Assembly: GCA_960531495.1 (NCBI GenBank)
Contig: OY482852.1
Location: 26,835,621 to 26,899,620, forward strand
DNA length: 64,000 nucleotides
Direction of reading: 5' to 3'
Origin: Zeus faber
Lineage: Eukaryota > Chordata > Actinopteri > Zeiformes > Zeidae
The notes under the pieces were generated by a model. It was not told the origin of the DNA. It was given only the letters and a program-made list of their open reading frames with translations, and made no database searches. Shown piece by piece: positions 28,301 through 64,000 of this stretch (its first letter is position 1; the number at the start of each line of letters is the position of its first letter). A program made the translations under genes and the position numbers.

Positions 28301-28857
28301 TAACCCAAGTTGTCTCATTTGCGCTGCATTACTTAATCCATCTGCTCCTAACATCCCCCGGAAATCCTTAATCCTGATGTCAGGCGACATGTGCGGCACA
28401 CACACCTCCAGAAATGTTTCCTGGAGCCAGTTCACTTGGATTGATGTATTGTTTGGACCAACTACTCTTGTCTTTGCGTGCACCATCAGAGAACCCTGAG
28501 CAGGGAAACTCGTGCTCAGAGCTTCCCGTTTGCGCAGTCAGAAAAAGATGCAAGTCAGCTGCTCCAGAGACACAGCCAAATAACAAAGAAATAAATTAAT
28601 AAATACATCCCCAGAAGGGAGAGTCGGCCAGACTGCCCGTATTAACGTGTCGGACATGTCATGCACTTGGCGTGCTGGAGAAGAGAAGGAGAGGAGGGGG
28701 AGAGTGGCCTTTAAAATTCAGAGGAGGAAAAACAACTGAGTAGGAGGGAGGGAGAGAGAGAGACAGAGAAAGCATGCTCGTTGTACCATCAACCCATTTG
28801 TAAGGCTCCCAGTGAGGGGCAGGCCATTAGCTCAGCAGCACCTCTGTGTGTTGGTGA

Positions 28858-28954
<97 letters not shown>

Positions 28955-29519
28955 TTAAACGCCCCTACTACTGTTAGCGGACACAGCTTGTGCTTGAATG
29001 TGTGCGTGTATGTGTGCGTGTTGGTGTCCCCTGTGCAGAATGCAGTTTCAGGCAATCTCTAGATGGGGCCATAAAGCAGAGAAAAGTGGGGTGAGAAAGA
29101 AAGAGCTGACCGGGCCTAAGTGCGTACAGCAAGGAAGATGAGGCGCTGGCTCCCTGCCTCCATAGCCGCTGATGTTGTGATGAAAGAAAACAAGAAAACC
29201 TTTCATTTTACCTCCTTAAATCTTTAGCGGCCCGTAGCGTTTGCCGAAAACCTCTCGGTGTGCATGTGTGTTTTCTGTATGCATTTACTGAATAATTAAC
29301 CAGTTAGCACAATAGTTATTTTGGAAACGTTACGAAGTCCTTGTCAGCAGTTTGCCTCTCCAGCAACACGTCCTCAGGTGGAATATTGACACTGTAGAGC
29401 GTAATGCCAATACCAATCCTTCACCAAGTGCACGAAAGTGTGTGTTTATGTGTGTGTGAACTCACGAGAGGGCATGCTTAGAGATGAGCGATATATATAT
29501 ATATACAGTGTATATACTG

Positions 29520-29550
<31 letters not shown>

Positions 29551-31420
29551 CACTGGAACTTATGTTTTCAAGTAATTTATCAAAACTCTGCCAGAAAGGA
29601 GCAAATGTACATCCAAAAAACAGCGGAACATCCCATAATACTTCCATCAGTGACGTTTACCTCACTGCATAAAACTGAGCCTTGAAGTATTCAATAATGC
29701 GCCTGACGTGTGACAACTTTGCGACTTGTGCAGGAAAAGGGGGCGGAGTTTGTTGGTTGACCCCTAAGTTCAAGTAAGTGTTCGTTCGGATAAACGGGGA
29801 AGAAATATTGAGATTCTGCACTAAATGTTATCAACGATATGATTCACTATATCATTTACTTCTTAAACACGAGCGCACGGAAAACGATTCTTCCAAGCAG
29901 TTTGCACACATCAGGAGTCACACGACACAAAAAAATCCCAGTACTTGTTTTTTTTTGTTTATATTGTTATGCCTTTTTTTAGGAGTTATTTTTAACCTAA
30001 CCTGGTGTCCCTCGTCAGGCATCAACCACGGTCCTGTGATCGCTGGGGTGATCGGTGCCCAGAAGCCCCAGTACGACATCTGGGGGAACACGGTGAATGT
30101 AGCCAGCAGGATGGACAGCACGGGGGTCCTGGGGAAGATTCAGGTACACACCGTTTTGTGCAATCCACGTTCCTCATCGCATTTCGGAGACGTTGCGAAA
30201 TGAGGCAAGGATGCATTCTGGATGTTACATTTAACAAGAAATGAATGAAAAACGTAATTTACCAAATTACGTAATTTTCTTTTAACAATAAAAACAGCCA
30301 TCACATCACACAGCGCTGATCAGATGTAATGTGTTTCGGATGAGCCTCGCCTCATGCGCCGCTGGCAATCGCCACCAATAGAAACCCAGGTTGCCACTTC
30401 AGCACCAGATGGGCAGCACAGCTCCATGGCATCGCTTTCGGTTTTACTTTGCATATTGTAACGTGACTGGACACGCGGGTAGGAATTTTCCATTCGCCCC
30501 AGATGATGAACGCCGCCCTCTTGTTTTCCCCCAGCATGAGTTCACCCTAACCCTAACCCTTTTTTTGCAGCATAAAACACATCTGTAGTTATCCGAACGG
30601 TTCTCTACGTGTGTTTATCTTTCTGTTATGGTATCTGTCTTTAACTCTACATCAGTGGCTGCGGTGTGCGTTCCGTGTTTGTCAGATGCCGTGATGACTG
30701 ATGGGTCTTATCCCTTGAATTCCTTTCTAGCTGCTGAGATTGGATCTCTCCCTTATAGCTGAGAGTGATTTGAAGTGTGCGATGTGAAGATATCCTTGTT
30801 TTGATTTTTCCTTTTAAACAACAGTTGAAACTGAACGTGTTGGAGGTTCGATCTTTACTTATCCGATGAAAGTCAGGTTCATATATTACTCAAATCAAGC
30901 TAGAAAAGTAAGCCAATACATTTAAAATGCCATTTTCAATATGGTGATATGCTACAGTGTAGTGTGTATATGTTGGAGTGTATTATTCTGGGAGTTGTGC
31001 TGTAGCCTTCTCAGCAGTTAAAAAGCAGGATCAGCCTGAGGGGAACCTGGAATCTTAGATTGTAACATGGCATAGTGTTGCACTCTATTATGAGTGCTTT
31101 AACGTAATGTCTAAATGTACCGAGAGCTTCCGGTCTCCCGTTTGGAGATTCATCACAGCGTTTGAAAAGATTTGGCTGAAGAAATCAAACAAACCCTGCA
31201 ACCGTCCGAACCGTTGTCCCACGCTCCTGAAAGGGTCGGCCCGTGCTTTCCTTGTCGTCCCCTGCAGGTGACGGAGGAGACGAGCCGCGTCCTGCTCACC
31301 CTGGGCTACAGCTGCTCCTGCCGCGGCATCATCAACGTCAAGGGCAAAGGAGAGCTCAAGACCTTCTTCGTCCACACGGAGATGAGCCGCTCGCTGTCCC
31401 AGGGGAATGTAATGCCATGA
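3101..31420 (+). CDS. adcy2: Adenylate cyclase type 2 (adcy2), last 21 coding exons, 5' end outside window
   Basis: Membrane adenylyl cyclase that turns ATP into cAMP; type 2 enzymes are stimulated by Gs-alpha and by G-beta-gamma. Twenty-one exons join in frame to 857 residues plus stop. Human ADCY2 has 1,091 residues, so about 234 N-terminal residues (cytoplasmic N-terminus and TM1-6) lie upstream of the window. Order in the window protein: C1a from residue 1 to about 225, with both metal-binding Asp ([15 protein letters not shown]); C1b to about 350; second membrane block 355-590; C2a 600-857. C2a keeps the ATP-site residues known from the type 2 crystal structure: Lys in KTIGSTYMA, Asp in PQYDIWGN, Asn and Arg in [13 protein letters not shown], Lys in NVKGKGELK. 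The sequence follows ADCY2 rather than ADCY4 or ADCY7 almost throughout. Introns are 0.1-7.8 kb. No frameshift or early stop is seen, so the gene looks functional. Whether it is the a or b teleost copy cannot be told here. Confidence 0.96.
3250..3607 (+). other. adcy2 intron, AT-rich tandem array
   Basis: Almost entirely A+T, with about 70-bp degenerate repeats built on ttacatcatgttattatatt between 3300 and 3535. No gene seen. Confidence 0.6.
3608..3719 (+). CDS. adcy2: adcy2 exon, C1a first metal Asp
   Basis: Window residues 50-87, from [13 protein letters not shown] to KFDQIAK. It holds the first of the two Asp residues that bind Mg2+ for catalysis (YAD) and the helix [14 protein letters not shown]. 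It ends on a full codon. Confidence 0.96.
3720..4104 (+). other. adcy2 intron
   Basis: Nothing recognisable beyond splice sites. Confidence 0.6.
4105..4232 (+). CDS. adcy2: adcy2 exon, C1a second metal Asp
   Basis: Window residues 88-130. It reads [20 protein letters not shown] then [20 protein letters not shown]; the Asp of GDCYYC is the second metal ligand. It ends with two bases of a Lys codon that the next exon completes. Confidence 0.97.
4807..4859. repeat. (GA)n microsatellite
   Basis: Nearly pure GA dinucleotide run. Confidence 0.95.
5562..5655 (-). repeat. Repeat family A, short copy
   Basis: TTCAAG tandem followed by agagattatttgtcacatac and the block around gcagtgaaatgt. Related copies lie at 8513, 11740, 40243 and 48186. 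In transcript orientation the family ends in (TCTTGAA)n, like a LINE 3' tail. Confidence 0.7.
6583..6774 (+). mobile_element. tRNA-derived SINE
   Basis: A pol III A-box-like start (tggtctagtgatctaaag) and a B box-like GGTTGGATCCC lie 20 bp apart. They are followed by the body ccttgagcaagacacttaac and the tail gctttggataaaagcgtctg ending in (AAATGTATTG)-type repeats. This is a typical teleost SINE; not a functional tRNA. Confidence 0.8.
7079..7237 (+). CDS. adcy2: adcy2 exon, C1a core
   Basis: Window residues 130-183. It contains [20 protein letters not shown] and the pseudo-symmetric counterpart of the C2 ATP site ([20 protein letters not shown]). It joins exon 4105-4232 across a 2.8-kb intron and ends GG/G. 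Confidence 0.97.
7424..7556 (+). CDS. adcy2: adcy2 exon, end of C1a
   Basis: Window residues 183-227, from [19 protein letters not shown] to TYLVVNPK. It closes the C1a fold. It is preceded by a 186-bp intron with a tttcag acceptor and ends in phase 0. Confidence 0.96.
7557..8307 (+). other. adcy2 intron
   Basis: No gene or repeat recognised. Confidence 0.6.
8308..8484 (+). CDS. adcy2: adcy2 exon, C1b with G-beta-gamma motif
   Basis: Window residues 228-286. [20 protein letters not shown] leads into [19 protein letters not shown]. The G-beta-gamma contact motif known as PFAHL in mammalian type 2 cyclases reads PFANL here, followed by the conserved HHRDSM. It ends NGKINTA, phase 0. Confidence 0.96.
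8485..9590 (+). other. adcy2 intron with a long family A repeat
   Basis: The repeat occupies about 8513-8920; a CT-rich tract (9534-9568) precedes the next micro-exon. Confidence 0.65.
8513..8920 (-). repeat. Repeat family A, long copy 1
   Basis: It begins with gattcaagatccaagaag, then the block around gcagtgaaaggtcattgcaa, a middle rich in AACTAACT and a shared end near tatacaacagtacggcatag. It matches 11740-12190 along its length, which points to a 3' UTR of a non-LTR element or a non-autonomous relative. Confidence 0.7.
9591..9634 (+). CDS. adcy2: adcy2 44-bp micro-exon in C1b
   Basis: Short exon for [14 protein letters not shown] plus two bases of Arg. Mammalian ADCY2 has the very similar DVPMGQHNFQ at this place. 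Acceptor acaaag, donor gtaagc. Its size and phase fit both neighbours exactly. Confidence 0.93.
9799..9879 (+). CDS. adcy2: adcy2 exon, C1b helix
   Basis: Window residues 301-328: [20 protein letters not shown] then DGINSQ. It ends with AA of a Lys codon. The donor AA/gtgagg is chosen because it keeps the frame into exon 10005-10074. Confidence 0.94.
10005..10074 (+). CDS. adcy2: adcy2 exon, end of C1b
   Basis: Window residues 328-351: [20 protein letters not shown] then EKE. It lies just before TM7. Flanking introns are only 125 and 182 bp. Confidence 0.95.
10257..10354 (+). CDS. adcy2: adcy2 exon, TM7
   Basis: Window residues 352-384. [12 protein letters not shown] is followed by the hydrophobic run [20 protein letters not shown], the first helix of the second membrane block. 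It ends with two bases of Lys. Confidence 0.96.
10485..10569 (+). CDS. adcy2: adcy2 exon, TM8
   Basis: Window residues 384-412, [20 protein letters not shown] then ICFIGHFL, a membrane helix. It ends on a full codon before a 2.6-kb intron. Confidence 0.94.
11283..11312. repeat. Interstitial telomere-like repeat (CCCTAA)n
   Basis: About five imperfect CCCTAA/CTCTAA units in an adcy2 intron. Confidence 0.85.
11740..12190 (-). repeat. Repeat family A, long copy 2
   Basis: It begins with TTCAAGATTCAAGAGG, then cctacatatacatactttca and gcagtgaaatgtaatgcaac. A rich AAATAAAAT middle follows, then the shared end tatacaacagtacggcgcag. Confidence 0.75.
13059..13140. repeat. (GT)n microsatellite at an adcy2 splice acceptor
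   Basis: GT run with GC interruptions that ends 8 bases before exon 13149-13286. Confidence 0.95.
13149..13286 (+). CDS. adcy2: adcy2 exon, cytoplasmic loop and TM9
   Basis: Window residues 413-458. [20 protein letters not shown] is followed by [20 protein letters not shown] and MAVFNM. The acceptor follows a long GT repeat (13059-13140) with only a CCCTC tract between. Donor gtgagc, phase 0. Confidence 0.95.
13287..15022 (+). other. adcy2 intron
   Basis: A CA repeat (13351-13386) and an AT-rich palindromic tract (13390-13475) lie near the donor. The remaining 1.5 kb holds nothing I recognise. Confidence 0.6.
13351..13386. repeat. (CA)n microsatellite
   Basis: Pure CA run, then a TATA-rich tract. 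Confidence 0.95.
15023..15142 (+). CDS. adcy2: adcy2 exon, extracellular loop TM9-TM10
   Basis: Window residues 459-498, [20 protein letters not shown] onward. It has two N-glycosylation sequons (NSS and NET), as expected for the outer loop of membrane cyclases. The loop differs from mammals in sequence and length. It ends SFYLP, phase 0. Confidence 0.92.
15143..15942 (+). other. adcy2 intron
   Basis: No gene or repeat recognised; a pyrimidine-rich stretch precedes the acceptor. Confidence 0.6.
15943..16127 (+). CDS. adcy2: adcy2 exon, TM10-TM11
   Basis: Window residues 499-560. [20 protein letters not shown] is TM10, [20 protein letters not shown] is TM11, then an outer segment ending YKTEILD. 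It ends with two bases of Arg before the 7.8-kb repeat-rich intron. Confidence 0.95.
17738..20525 (-). mobile_element. Decayed non-LTR retrotransposon (L2-like LINE)
   Basis: In - strand order: an endonuclease end ([22 protein letters not shown], 19580-19690), a linker ([20 protein letters not shown]), then a reverse transcriptase (18545-19177) with [15 protein letters not shown], motif [11 protein letters not shown] and the catalytic FADD. A C-terminal part at 18050-18520 ([13 protein letters not shown]) and a 3' UTR end near 17738 follow. Stops and frameshifts break it into at least four pieces, so it cannot make a working protein. The wording fits fish L2-type LINEs; the exact clade was not tested. 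Confidence 0.85.
22851..23750 (+). mobile_element. Tc1-like transposon, internally deleted
   Basis: Terminal parts share CAGCCACAACATTAA (22865) and its complement near 23720-23745. The left part matches the N-terminal half of a fish Tc1 transposase gene (hallmark: ggcaagcgtaagga and cccacagaagagcgactgta). The right part (from 23503) matches the C-terminal end. The middle, including most of the DDE catalytic region, is missing at about 23490-23503. It is dead as an autonomous element. Confidence 0.82.
23890..23974 (+). CDS. adcy2: adcy2 exon, TM12
   Basis: Window residues 560-588: [20 protein letters not shown] then ITLLVLARQ, the last membrane helix. The acceptor follows a pyrimidine-rich stretch ending cccttccag. 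Confidence 0.95.
23975..25486 (+). other. adcy2 intron
   Basis: A stretch at 24865-24950 (gcatttcatgcacaaggata, then caaagtgcttcacataaaag) resembles a common fish dispersed repeat. An ATTC tandem lies at 25262-25295. The rest is not recognised. Confidence 0.55.
25262..25295. repeat. (ATTC)n microsatellite
   Basis: Eight or so CATT/ATTC units in an adcy2 intron. Confidence 0.9.
25487..25645 (+). CDS. adcy2: adcy2 exon, linker into C2a
   Basis: Window residues 589-641. [20 protein letters not shown], then [20 protein letters not shown], the helix that leads into C2a and mirrors LLSLLPAH of C1. It ends NWKNE, donor gtcagg. Confidence 0.96.
25646..27214 (+). other. adcy2 intron
   Basis: Only a short TA/ATT-rich tract (26823-26872) stands out. 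Confidence 0.6.
27215..27361 (+). CDS. adcy2: adcy2 exon, C2a first part
   Basis: Window residues 642-690, [20 protein letters not shown] then [20 protein letters not shown]. The segment [13 protein letters not shown] is the KF loop region linked in mammals to G-protein response; it is conserved. It ends ADFDE, phase 0. Confidence 0.97.
27362..27873 (+). other. adcy2 intron ending in GT repeat
   Basis: No gene; a T-run and a GT repeat (27839-27871) form the 3' end. Confidence 0.65.
27839..27871. repeat. (GT)n directly at an adcy2 splice acceptor
   Basis: Order tttttttccc-(GT)n-tag/exon, so the pyrimidine tract sits about 35 bases from the acceptor. Confidence 0.95.
27874..27984 (+). CDS. 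adcy2: adcy2 exon, C2a catalytic Lys
   Basis: Window residues 691-727. [20 protein letters not shown] carries the Lys that reads the adenine base and the Ser that faces forskolin in the mammalian structure. The acceptor follows a GT repeat directly (...gtgtgtag). The end, [10 protein letters not shown], is unlike the mammalian QEHA segment. Confidence 0.96.
28087..28201 (+). CDS. adcy2: adcy2 exon, C2a
   Basis: Window residues 728-766: [20 protein letters not shown] then [19 protein letters not shown]. It ends with one base of Gly. The preceding intron is only 102 bp. Confidence 0.97.
28861..28951. repeat. (TG)n microsatellite, about 45 uninterrupted units
   Basis: Pure TG run of about 91 bp; likely highly polymorphic. 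Confidence 0.98.
29489..29546. repeat. AT-rich palindromic tract
   Basis: TA repeats flanking cagtgtatatactg, able to fold back. Confidence 0.8.
30019..30143 (+). CDS. adcy2: adcy2 exon, C2a active site
   Basis: Window residues 766-807: [20 protein letters not shown] then [20 protein letters not shown]. It holds the adenine-binding Asp and the Asn/Arg pair that stabilises the transition state. It ends KIQ, phase 0. Confidence 0.97.
30144..31267 (+). other. adcy2 last intron
   Basis: It contains a short CCCTAA run (30543-30561); otherwise nothing recognised. Confidence 0.6.
30543..30561. repeat. Short telomere-like repeat (CCCTAA)n
   Basis: Three CCCTAA units followed by a T-run. Confidence 0.75.
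31268..31420 (+). CDS. adcy2: adcy2 last coding exon
   Basis: Window residues 808-857 and TGA stop at 31418-31420. [20 protein letters not shown] leads to [14 protein letters not shown], with the phosphate-binding Lys, then [13 protein letters not shown]. Human ends similarly (SRSLSQSNVAS). Confidence 0.97.
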   Translation: MTEETSRVLLTLGYSCSCRGIINVKGKGELKTFFVHTEMSRSLSQGNVMP

Positions 31421-32620
31421 GACTGCAGACGCAATCCGGACACAAAGCACCCTTTATTTATTTTACTTTTTCCCTTTTTAAATTTTGTGTAGAACCCATC
31501 GCGTCACGGTGGTTAGCTAACAGACGACAGAAGCGGCCAGGTGGAGAAGGAAACGAGCCGACTGGATCAGTTTTCAGTGTCTGCGTATCCAGAGCGTTCC
31601 TCCATGATGACTAAAGTTTATTTATTGTTCGATCTCTTTTTTTTTTTTTTTTTTCTTTTCATGTTGCAAACGACAGAATCACCGTGAGCTCCCCAGTTTT
31701 GACTCCATCACCGTTTTCATAACAGCAGATACGACACATTAAAAGCTCATGAACTTTCCCTCGCTCTACCTGGAGAATGTGTCTGAAGAGAAACTGCCCG
31801 ATGCCTACGACACAGCTGTAGAAACGTATCCTTAGGTGTACTGTGTACAGCCAGAAGGCACAGGAGCGGATCCTGGTAAGTAGTTTGGCTCTGTACTAGC
31901 AGCAGCAAACATCCAACACCAAAAAAACAAACTCACGTCACCACGTGGACATTTAGCGCTGACAGATAAAACACAGGTTGTGAACATTCTCAAACCCACC
32001 TGCGATGAAGCAAAAAGGGATGGTGTACTTTCAGAGGGTGCACTTGAACAATGTTGACTTGTTTGATATTGACATTGTGATTATTTACAAACCTGACGCA
32101 TCAGGATATTTGAAATGCAGTTGACTGGGGGGAGATGTGGGAGGGGGGTGTGCTGCGAGACCACAGACTGTAGTGTACATACCTCCGTCCGCCTTGTTCC
32201 ACTTAGATGCACGAAATATTGGATGTATTCGCAGGTAGTCCAGGATATCATAAATATAGACCTTTTCCAAAATGTTTTTTTTTTTTTTTTTTTGTCCCCA
32301 AGTGCATCTTCCCACTTCGATCATCTCTTCTAGGAAAGCGTCCTCAGAGAACAGAGCTCTGCAAATTCTGCTCTTTTCACTTTGACCAGATGATCTCAGG
32401 GGGGGAGGGGGCAGGATTTGCATTTGGGGAACCCCAGCCCGGGTGTGTGTACAGGGTAACTCTACAGTGTGTACTGTATGGTGATTTTGTATTAAAAACA
32501 AAAAAAGAGAGAAAATACTACCAAAAAAGTGTTTTGATGTTTTCGACAATGCATTGGTTATATTTAAGGGGGTTTTTTTGTAAAAAAGAAAACCATTAAA
32601 ATTTGTATGTATTTCAGCGC
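31421..32620 (+). other. adcy2: adcy2 3' UTR (end estimated)
   Basis: Non-coding sequence after the adcy2 stop, with T-rich tracts (31639-31661 and 32278-32293) and overlapping ATTTA motifs near 31455 and 31621 that could act as AU-rich elements. The end is placed just past the ATTAAA at 32595-32600; an earlier ATTAAA lies at 32491-32496. The boundary is inferred from signals only. Confidence 0.55.
32595..32600 (+). terminator. Probable adcy2 poly(A) signal ATTAAA
   Basis: Common variant hexamer about 1.2 kb after the stop. A second ATTAAA at 32491-32496 may give a shorter transcript. Confidence 0.45.
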
Positions 32621-32767
32621 TTGCTTGAGATTCGTTGACATGTCTGGTATATGGGAAGAACAAACTCCAGGACAGTGGTGAGCATCCAACTGCTAATGTT
32701 TCTCAAACTAAATGACAGTTTTTCATAGAATTGGGCTCACCTGCACAAAAGAAACAATGATGAATAC

Positions 32768-32773
32768 TTTATT
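32768..32773 (-). terminator. Probable dnah8 poly(A) signal AATAAA
   Basis: TTTATT on the + strand is AATAAA on the - strand, about 435 bp after the dynein stop codon. It is the first canonical hexamer I see downstream of that stop. Confidence 0.45.
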
Positions 32774-33207
32774 TAACTTATTTAACAATTTATCGCTGCC
32801 AAATCGTTGTTATTTAGCAATATATCAATATGACTGAATTGCGAAAATATTTTCAATAGTAATTTAAAATTACAATGAAAATACTACAAGCATTCCTTCA
32901 GGGAATATTTTTTTCTCCACCATATGAGACTCAAATTTGAGAAATTTACTCTTGAAGCAAGTGTTATAAAATACAGAGACATTTATCTTTGCATACATCT
33001 CAGCAATATAAACAAACACATCTAAGAAGTCATTTTAGCTGATATGTTATTCTAGGTGCCGACCTGCTCACTAACTCCCTGTCAATCACCCTCTAATAGA
33101 ACATTTCCAGGTCAGACCCTACTTAAGCCATTCCAGCTCTCCAAAGCCATTTTTCTTCTTGCAAAGGACGTTAACCCGGAAGAGAGAAATTGAAACTTAT
33201 CAGTAGA
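32774..33207 (-). other. dnah8 3' UTR (end estimated)
   Basis: AT-rich non-coding sequence between the dynein stop codon and its first AATAAA. I see no repeat or other feature in it. Confidence 0.45.
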
Positions 33208-63461
<30,254 letters not shown>

Positions 63462-64000
63462 CTGTGAACACACGAATGAATGCACACACAATGAATAAGC
63501 AATGGAAAAATGATGGAGTCATTCCCACACAACTCCAGGAATTTGCCAACAGATTAACTTCAGTCTTGACTCTTGATCCAAAAGATCTTTCCACTGAAGT
63601 GCTTTTAAGGTGGGTAAATTAGTTAGAGAGTTTGTGTTAGAGAATGTTTTGGTATGTGTGGAAGGTCCCTGATCTGTAGGCCATTGCCACTGCTTTAGGT
63701 GCCTTAGTGCCTTTTTAGGGAACGATCCAATCTGGCCGGTGAAATCCTCCTCCTCCAATAAAATAACATTGAAGCGAACTGTAAGCCTGGGGGGAAACTA
63801 ATTAATAAATCCATGGCAGACAATTTCAATGTCACTATAAGCACTAAAGACTCATACCTGCCCTTCCCAGGTCTGTTAGATCAAAACACATTTATCACTA
63901 AGTCATTGCTTTTTGTTGGCACACTCCTCCAACCAAAGGTCCAGGGCTCAACAACTACTTTTTTGGCAAGCATCTGCCTCCCTAAAGCGTCCTTAAATAA
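63462..64000 (-). other. dnah8 intron (partial, right window edge)
   Basis: No further dynein exon found before the window ends. Confidence 0.6.

Larger units (their letters stand above)
28202..30018 (+). other. adcy2 intron with long GT repeat
   Basis: A 91-bp GT run (28861-28951) and a TA palindromic tract (29489-29546). No gene seen. Confidence 0.65.

Noticed and set aside
32085..32663. 192-codon open frame on the - strand between the genes
   Set aside because: It overlaps the adcy2 3' UTR, includes a poly-Lys run from the T-tract and has no recognisable domain.

Overview
The window is a stretch of vertebrate nuclear genome, most likely from a teleost fish with a compact genome. The evidence is split genes with GT-AG introns, long CA/GT microsatellites, and fish-type repeats (a tRNA-derived SINE, L2-like LINEs, Tc1 and hAT remnants, a small element with long terminal inverted repeats). 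Nothing bacterial, phage or CRISPR-like is present.

Two protein genes lie tail to tail. On the + strand, 3101-31420 holds the last 21 coding exons of adenylate cyclase 2 (adcy2), 857 residues. They cover most of the C1a catalytic domain, C1b, the second membrane block and the complete C2a domain with its stop codon. The first exons lie upstream of the window. On the - strand, 63461-33208 holds the last 13 coding exons of an axonemal dynein heavy chain, best matched to DNAH8, about 805 residues. They run from the end of AAA5 through AAA6 to the C-terminal domain and stop codon; the rest of the gene lies beyond position 64000. Every exon listed joins its neighbours in frame, so both genes look intact. 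The two stop codons are 1.8 kb apart, and the best poly(A) signals (32595 on +, 32773 on -) are under 200 bp apart.

All remaining sequence is intron or 3' UTR, and the mobile DNA is concentrated in four introns. adcy2 intron 16128-23889 carries a decayed L2-type LINE (-) and an internally deleted Tc1 element. dnah8 intron 37904-44136 carries a second LINE (+) broken by nested repeats. dnah8 intron 44353-54290 carries a Tc1 fragment, a piece of an integrase-like transposon gene, hAT remnants, the C-terminal end of a LINE with a restriction-like endonuclease between two 400-bp direct repeats, and a decayed 28S rRNA fragment. dnah8 introns 56439-57544 and 58951-62434 carry a second copy of the inverted-repeat element and an intronic duplication.

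adcy2 makes cAMP at the membrane and dnah8 is a motor of the axonemal outer arm; I see no sign that they work together. I found no convincing new biological system. The observations most worth a second look are the nuclear 28S rRNA fragment close to a LINE with a restriction-like endonuclease, the direct repeats around that LINE, a perfect 65-nt inverted repeat against a dnah8 splice acceptor, and GT repeats placed directly at several splice acceptors in both genes.
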